DNA from: Fidelibacterota bacterium
GTDB lineage: Bacteria; Fidelibacterota; Marinisomatia; SCGC-AAA003-L08; D37C17
Direction: 5' to 3'
DNA: 10,993 bases
NCBI GenBank assembly: GCA_002704685.1
Contig: PAHD01000022.1
Span: forward strand, 14,493-25,485
Part shown: piece by piece, positions 7,494 to 10,993 of the stretch
Layout of the letters: every line of letters begins with the position of its first letter
How positions within the stretch are numbered: the stretch's first letter is position 1
Notes under the pieces: model-generated
What the model saw: only the letters and a program-made list of their open reading frames with translations
Told to the model about the DNA's origin: nothing
Databases searched by the model: none
Translations under genes and position numbers: made by a program

Positions 7494-8221
7494 GATATAA
7501 AATTGTATTTATTTTAATTAGTATTGTTTTCCCGGTTGATATATCAGTTGATGAAATTATAAATAAAATTGATTTTAATTTAAATTCAAAAAACAGAGTT
7601 ATAACTAGTGAGATGATTGTTCATGGCAGAAGAACAAGTAGGAATATTGTCTCAAAAAGTTGGATTATTGGTACTGATAGAGCTTTTACTGAGTATCTTT
7701 CTCCTCCAAGAGAGCAAGGAAGTAAAATGCTAAAGCTAGATGATGTATTATTAACTTATTCTCCGCAAACTGATAGAATTATCCAAATATCAGGACATAT
7801 GTTAAGACAATCAATAATGGGCTCAGATATGTCTTATAACGATGTTATGGAAGATAAACCATTAGAACAATTATATACTGCCATATTTGAAGGAGAAGAA
7901 ATAATAAATGATAGAAAATGCTATGTATTATTTTTAGAATCTAAATCAGAGGGTATATCATATCCTAAAAGAAGAGAATGGGTTGACGCAGAATATTTTT
8001 TACCTATTAAAGAAGAACTCTATGCAAAAAGTGGAAAATTATTAAAATCAACTTCAATGGACGGTATAAAGAAAGTTGGTGAGAGGTGGTTTCCTACCAG
8101 ATTTATTTTTAAAGATGAATTAAAAAAAAATAGTAGAGGAACTGAATGGATTATAACAGATATTGAATTTGATCAAGATATACCTGATGCCATCTTTTCA
8201 AAATCAAATCTAAGAAAATAA
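7490..8221 (+). CDS. LolA-like outer membrane lipoprotein-sorting protein (PF17131/COG2834 type)
   Basis: The 243-residue protein has a short N-terminal hydrophobic signal (IVFILISIVFPV, residues 5-16) and no lipobox, so it is likely a soluble periplasmic carrier. The body matches the lipoprotein-sorting family. An early strand region (EMIVHGRRTSRN) is followed by YLSPPREQGSKMLKLDD (69-85), then LLTYSPQTDRIIQISG (87-102) and the conserved SIMGSDMSYNDVM (108-120). Late strands include REWVDAEYFLPIKEELY (162-178) and RWFPTRF. LolA-fold proteins bind acyl chains in a half-barrel and carry them between membranes. Overlap with the upstream permease and the nearby barrel gene suggest it takes cargo from the ABC complex to the outer membrane. 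The cargo is unknown. It appears to close the operon; no intrinsic terminator is visible in the 40 bases after it. Confidence 0.85.
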   Translation: MRYKIVFILISIVFPVDISVDEIINKIDFNLNSKNRVITSEMIVHGRRTSRNIVSKSWIIGTDRAFTEYLSPPREQGSKMLKLDDVLLTYSPQTDRIIQISGHMLRQSIMGSDMSYNDVMEDKPLEQLYTAIFEGEEIINDRKCYVLFLESKSEGISYPKRREWVDAEYFLPIKEELYAKSGKLLKSTSMDGIKKVGERWFPTRFIFKDELKKNSRGTEWIITDIEFDQDIPDAIFSKSNLRK

Positions 8222-8261
8222 TTATTACATTTCTTTTAAATTTTGTTTTAAATTAAATAAC

Positions 8262-8933
8262 ATGATAAATAAGCATCTATTATTAATCTCAATTCTAGCC
8301 AATCTTTTTTTCGCTCAAGATTATGATTATTCTCTTCAAGATGTAAATCCAAATAGTTCTTTAAATGGTACTTTTATTGGACCTTCTTATTTTGAACAGA
8401 AAATTACTATTAATTATTTTGGTTGGGAAAGTTGAGGCGGTTGACGACAAATTTTCATACAGTTGTGTGAATTAAATGAAAATCAAGCCTGGGATATTGA
8501 TAAAGTCCAATTAATTGGTGTTGGAATTGGTGCTGGTTCAATGAGTTCATGGAATGTTTCTGGACCTTGGGTGCAAGATTTTAGCTTAGGTGTTTGGAAT
8601 CAATTTCTTGAAGGATCAGGTGATAACAGAAAAAAAATTGTTTTAGTTGATTCAAATCTTGAAAGAAGATTCATTGGGATATATTCAGGTTCATCTATAA
8701 GCAATAATGAATTAAATGAGCTATACTCCGAAATTCAAATATTAATTGATGAAATGACTAATTTATTACCTGGTGATATAAATAATGATGGTATTTTAAA
8801 TGTAATTGATGTTGTAAGTATTGTTAATCTTATTTTGGCTGGGGATTATAGCGAGTTAGCTGATATCAATGAAGATAATTCATTGAATGTCCAAGATGTA
8901 ATATCTATTATAAATTTAATTTTAAATAATTAA
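8262..8933 (+). CDS. Predicted secreted thioredoxin-fold selenoprotein with UGGU active site and C-terminal dockerin-like repeats
   Basis: Reading from ATG 8262 with two in-frame TGA codons (8433-8435 and 8442-8444) decoded as selenocysteine gives 223 residues. Residues 1-18 form a signal peptide ending FFA. A strand (ITINYFGWES, 48-57) leads directly into Sec58-Gly-Gly-Sec61 and a helix (RQIFIQLCEL). This is the layout of TlpA/thioredoxin proteins, in which CxxC follows the first core strand. IVLVDSNLERRFIGIY then resembles the late strand pair of the fold. The C-terminus has two calcium-binding dockerin-type repeats: DINNDGILNVIDVV with NLIL (from 172) and DINEDNSLNVQDVI with NLIL (from 201). 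A SECIS-like hairpin follows the second TGA. TGA is a normal stop elsewhere in the window, and Trp just upstream is TGG, so reassignment is unlikely. UxxU is known from SelL selenoproteins. The start lacks a Shine-Dalgarno. A pseudogene is the main alternative. Confidence 0.78.
8454..8471 (+). promoter_or_regulatory. Putative bacterial SECIS element (selenocysteine insertion hairpin)
   Basis: TTCATAC (8454-8460) pairs with GTGTGAA (8465-8471), giving seven base pairs including one G-U, around the tetraloop AGTT. A G is the second loop base, and bacterial SECIS elements usually carry a G in the first two loop positions. The loop begins 25 nt after the first TGA and 16 nt after the second; both fall in the roughly 16-37 nt range described for bacterial SECIS elements. 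Two unpaired T (8452-8453) flank the stem on the 5' side and could be a bulge if AA 8450-8451 pairs with TT 8472-8473. The hairpin lies inside the coding sequence, as in bacterial genes generally. It was found by eye; no energy was computed. Confidence 0.6.
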
Positions 8934-8990
8934 ATATTTCTACTTAAGTTTCTATTCTATATTTTAATAATATATTTTAAAAATAATTAA

Positions 8991-10577
8991 ATGTGCGGAA
9001 TTTTTTCATATAAAGGTCAAAAAAAATCTTTAGATAATCTTAAAGATTCTATTGATTTAATTCAATATAGAGGACCAGACAACTCAAAGTATCAAATTAT
9101 AAACGATAGTATAATACTTGGTTTTCATCGCTTATCAATTGTTGGGTTGTCTGATACAGGTAATCAACCTCTTGTTCATCCTGAAGATGAAAACTTATTT
9201 TTGATATGCAATGGTGAAATTTATAATTATGAAAAATTAGCTAAGAAAAATAATTATAATTTAAAAAGTGGTTCTGATTGTGAAATAATACTATTTTTAT
9301 ACAAAGAATTTGGTATTGAGCAAACAGTAAAAATGTTAGATGGTGTTTTTATGTTTGTTTTATACGATCAAAGCAAAAATCTTATATATTCTGCAAGAGA
9401 TCCATTTGGAGTTAGACCAGGCTTTATAGGCTATGATAAAAATGATATATATATATCCTCTGAAGCAAAGTCTTTAGTTGGACATTGTAATAAAATCATA
9501 CCATTTAAACCTGGTACATGGTTTTCTTCAAAAAATATTAATGAATTTAATTCCTATTATAAATTAAAATTTCAAAACATAACTGATTTAAATGAAATTT
9601 ATAAAAATATTAATGCAATTTTAACAGAGTCAGTTGTTAAAAGATTGATGTCAGATCGTAAAATAGGATGTTTGCTATCAGGAGGATTAGATTCTAGTTT
9701 AATTGCAGCGTTAGTTGCAAAATATGGTGATAATTCCAAATTAGATACATTTTCAATTGGGATGCCAGGAAGTATAGATTTGTATTATGCTGATTTAGTT
9801 GCAAAGCATATTGGATCAAATCATCATCATGTAGAAATATCAGAAAATGATTTTTTAAACTCAATTGATGAGGTTATTTATAAGATCGAATCTTATGATA
9901 TAACAACTATTAGAGCCAGTGTTGGCAATTATTTGGTATCCAAGTACATAAAAAACAATTCAGATTGTAAGGTTATTTTTAATGGAGATGGAAGTGATGA
10001 AGTTTGTTGCGGATATTTTTACCTTAAAAATTCTCCTAATCTAGAATCATTACAACAGGAAAGTCAAAAATTGATACATGAAATTTATTTATTTGATGTC
10101 TTAAGATCTGACAGAAGTATAAGTTCAAATGGCCTTGAACCACGAACACCATTTTTAGATAAAAAGTTTGTTCAGTATTATTTTTCAATAAGTCCAAAAC
10201 TTAAAAATTTTGATGGCAAAGATAAGATAGAAAAATTTTTACTTAGGGAGGCTTTTAAAAATGATAATTTACTGCCAGATGAAATTTTATGGAGGAATAA
10301 ATGTGCATTTTCAGATGGTGTAAGTAATCAAAAAAATTCTTGGCATACAATTATAAAATCTTTTTTTGATAAAAAAATTAGTAATAATGAATTTAAAAGT
10401 TCTGTTAATAAATATAAGCATTGTCCTCCTAACTCCAAAGAAAGCTATTATTATAGAAAGATATTTGATAAATACTTCCCTAAACATGAAAATTTAATTC
10501 CACATTTCTGGTTACCTAATTGGTCAGACGTTAAAGATCCTTCTGCTAGGGAATTAGGTGAATATAAAGAAAATTAA
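8991..10577 (+). CDS. asnB: Asparagine synthetase, glutamine-hydrolysing
   Basis: This 528-residue cytoplasmic enzyme makes asparagine from aspartate, glutamine and ATP. The start is fixed by the sequence MCGIF, because Cys2 becomes the N-terminal nucleophile of the glutaminase domain after Met removal. The glutaminase part shows YRGPD (26-30), RLSI (48-51), CNGEIYNY (73-80) and GSDCE (94-98). The synthetase part has the pyrophosphate loop SGGLDSS (230-236), a second nucleotide-site motif NGDGSDE (331-337), GLEPRTPFLD (381-390) and a C-terminal DPSAR (516-520). Segments such as YDITTIRASVG, YLFDVLRSDR and CAFSDGVS closely resemble the animal-type ASNS version of the family, and the length is in the usual range. 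There is no Shine-Dalgarno upstream (AAATAATTAA precedes the ATG). It appears to be a single-gene unit after a 57-nt AT-only gap. Confidence 0.95.
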   Translation: MCGIFSYKGQKKSLDNLKDSIDLIQYRGPDNSKYQIINDSIILGFHRLSIVGLSDTGNQPLVHPEDENLFLICNGEIYNYEKLAKKNNYNLKSGSDCEIILFLYKEFGIEQTVKMLDGVFMFVLYDQSKNLIYSARDPFGVRPGFIGYDKNDIYISSEAKSLVGHCNKIIPFKPGTWFSSKNINEFNSYYKLKFQNITDLNEIYKNINAILTESVVKRLMSDRKIGCLLSGGLDSSLIAALVAKYGDNSKLDTFSIGMPGSIDLYYADLVAKHIGSNHHHVEISENDFLNSIDEVIYKIESYDITTIRASVGNYLVSKYIKNNSDCKVIFNGDGSDEVCCGYFYLKNSPNLESLQQESQKLIHEIYLFDVLRSDRSISSNGLEPRTPFLDKKFVQYYFSISPKLKNFDGKDKIEKFLLREAFKNDNLLPDEILWRNKCAFSDGVSNQKNSWHTIIKSFFDKKISNNEFKSSVNKYKHCPPNSKESYYYRKIFDKYFPKHENLIPHFWLPNWSDVKDPSARELGEYKEN

Positions 10578-10602
10578 AAAAAGTATAGATTTTTAAAAAT
10601 TA

Positions 10603-10634
10603 TACATTAAGTTACGCAGTTGTAATTTAATGTA
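10603..10634 (+). promoter_or_regulatory. Strong hairpin in the leader of the cold-shock gene
   Basis: Bases 10603-10615 pair with 10622-10634 over 13 consecutive positions (one G-U) around a six-base loop, GCAGTT. The stem ends two bases before the AAGGA ribosome-binding site (10637-10641) of the cold-shock gene. It is not followed by a T-run, so it does not look like an intrinsic terminator for the asparagine synthetase gene. Cold-shock genes are known for structured 5' leaders that control translation with temperature, and such a role is plausible here but not shown. It could also act as an operator, being an inverted repeat. Confidence 0.6.
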
Positions 10635-10650
10635 ATAAGGAATACGATTA

Positions 10651-10863
10651 ATGAGTGAAGTAAAAACAGGTACTGTTAAATGGTTTAACGATAAAAAAGG
10701 TTTTGGATTTATAGATCCAGGCGATGGTTCTAAAGACTTATTTGTACATATGAGTGTTATTCAAATGGAAGGATTTAAAACACTTAGAGATGGACAAACT
10801 GTTGACTATGAAGTTGGCGAAAGTGATAGAGGTCCAGCTGCAAAAAATGTAGTTCCTAAATAA
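10651..10863 (+). CDS. cspA: Cold-shock domain protein (CspA family)
   Basis: The 70-residue protein is a single cold-shock domain of standard length. RNP1 is KGFGFI at residues 16-21 and RNP2 is DLFVHMS at 29-35. The typical opening GTVKWFN (7-13) and closing GPAAKNV (61-67) are also present. These proteins bind single-stranded RNA and DNA and act as RNA chaperones in the cytoplasm. The start has AAGGA at 10637-10641, 9 nt upstream. A 13-bp hairpin precedes it and an intrinsic terminator follows, so it probably forms its own transcript. Sequence alone does not show whether it is cold-induced or constitutive; the symbol denotes the family only. Confidence 0.95.
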   Translation: MSEVKTGTVKWFNDKKGFGFIDPGDGSKDLFVHMSVIQMEGFKTLRDGQTVDYEVGESDRGPAAKNVVPK

Positions 10864-10910
10864 ATCTTAGTTCAACTATAGTACACAACTAATTAATTTT
10901 AGTTAAATAT

Positions 10911-10937
10911 AAAAAAGCCTCATTTGAGGCTTTTTTT
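10911..10937 (+). terminator. Rho-independent terminator after the cold-shock gene
   Basis: AAAAAAGCCTC pairs with GAGGCTTTTTT around an ATTT loop, giving a GC-rich five-base-pair core flanked by an A-run and a T-run of seven. The A-run upstream means it could also work on the minus strand. It lies 47 nt after the cold-shock stop codon. Confidence 0.9.
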
Positions 10938-10952
10938 ATAAAGGTCAAATAA

Positions 10953-10993
10953 ATGAAGAAATATGTATATATAAATATTTTATTTTCATACTT
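10953..10993 (+). CDS. N-terminal start of an unidentified gene, truncated by the window end
   Basis: An ATG at 10953 with AAGG at 10941-10944 upstream opens a frame that runs off the window after 13 complete codons (MKKYVYINILFSY). Two lysines followed by hydrophobic residues are consistent with the beginning of a signal peptide or membrane segment. Too little is visible to name a product. Only 15 bases separate the ATG from the terminator, so its promoter must lie in or before the terminator, or it depends on readthrough. Confidence 0.45.
   Translation, partial: MKKYVYINILFSY

Noticed and set aside
8433..8444. Pseudogene with two nonsense mutations, or TGA reassigned to tryptophan
   Set aside because: Both TGA codons sit exactly at CxxC positions and the rest of the frame is intact, which is unlikely for decay. 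TGA ends three other genes in the window, and Trp is encoded by TGG nearby. A pseudogene remains the fallback if selenocysteine machinery is absent.
8447..8466. Alternative hairpin pairing ACAA with TTGT downstream of the second TGA
   Set aside because: It has only four consecutive pairs with a long loop and excludes the longer seven-pair stem at 8454-8471.
8463..8933. Independent 156-residue gene starting at TTG 8463
   Set aside because: The frame continues upstream through the two TGA codons to a proper ATG and signal peptide at 8262. The TTG has no ribosome-binding site, and the fold would lack its first strand and active site.
10603..10634. Intrinsic terminator of the asparagine synthetase gene
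   Set aside because: The hairpin is A/T-rich and is followed by AATAAGGA rather than a T-run.
1..10993. CRISPR arrays, tRNA or rRNA genes, insertion sequences
   Set aside because: No regularly spaced repeats, tRNA- or rRNA-like sequences, transposase motifs or terminal repeats were seen by eye.

Overview
The window is strongly AT-rich bacterial DNA with tight gene spacing. Shine-Dalgarno sites are patchy: some starts have a clear AGGAG or AAGG, others have none. A Gram-negative cell is indicated by a predicted outer-membrane beta-barrel, Lol-type ABC permeases and a periplasmic lipoprotein-sorting protein. Together with a secreted protein ending in dockerin-type repeats, this suggests a small-genome marine lineage such as Marinimicrobia (SAR406) or a Bacteroidota-like relative. 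That placement is inference, because no rRNA or other marker is present. TGA is a genuine stop in three genes here (ABC ATPase and both permeases), so the standard bacterial code applies.

Layout. The left edge (1-402) holds the C-terminal end of a membrane protein that resembles the tail of sterol desaturase-family proteins. It converges with and slightly overlaps a minus-strand TauE/SafE-family permease (391-1137). A short divergent region (1138-1206) then precedes seven closely packed plus-strand genes (to 8221) that look like one operon: a secreted M20 metallopeptidase, an isoprenylcysteine/phospholipid methyltransferase-like membrane protein, an outer-membrane beta-barrel, a LolD-like ABC ATPase, two FtsX/LolC/E-like permeases and a LolA-like lipoprotein-sorting protein. 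The last five form a plausible complete route from inner membrane to outer membrane for a lipoprotein or lipid.

The most interesting gene is at 8262-8933. It encodes a secreted thioredoxin-fold protein with two in-frame TGA codons exactly at the positions of a CxxC active site. Read as selenocysteine they give U-G-G-U. A hairpin lies directly downstream, 25 and 16 nt from the two TGA codons, as expected for one bacterial SECIS element serving both. The protein ends in two dockerin-like calcium-binding repeats. An annotation that treats TGA only as a stop loses the N-terminus and active site and keeps only a misleading fragment beginning around 8463. The UxxU arrangement has a precedent in the SelL diselenide selenoproteins, but a secreted, dockerin-tailed version is unusual.

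The right end carries a full-length glutamine-hydrolysing asparagine synthetase (8991-10577), a strong 13-bp hairpin in the leader of a cold-shock protein gene (10651-10863), a clear intrinsic terminator (10911-10937), and the first codons of another gene running off the window (10953-10993).
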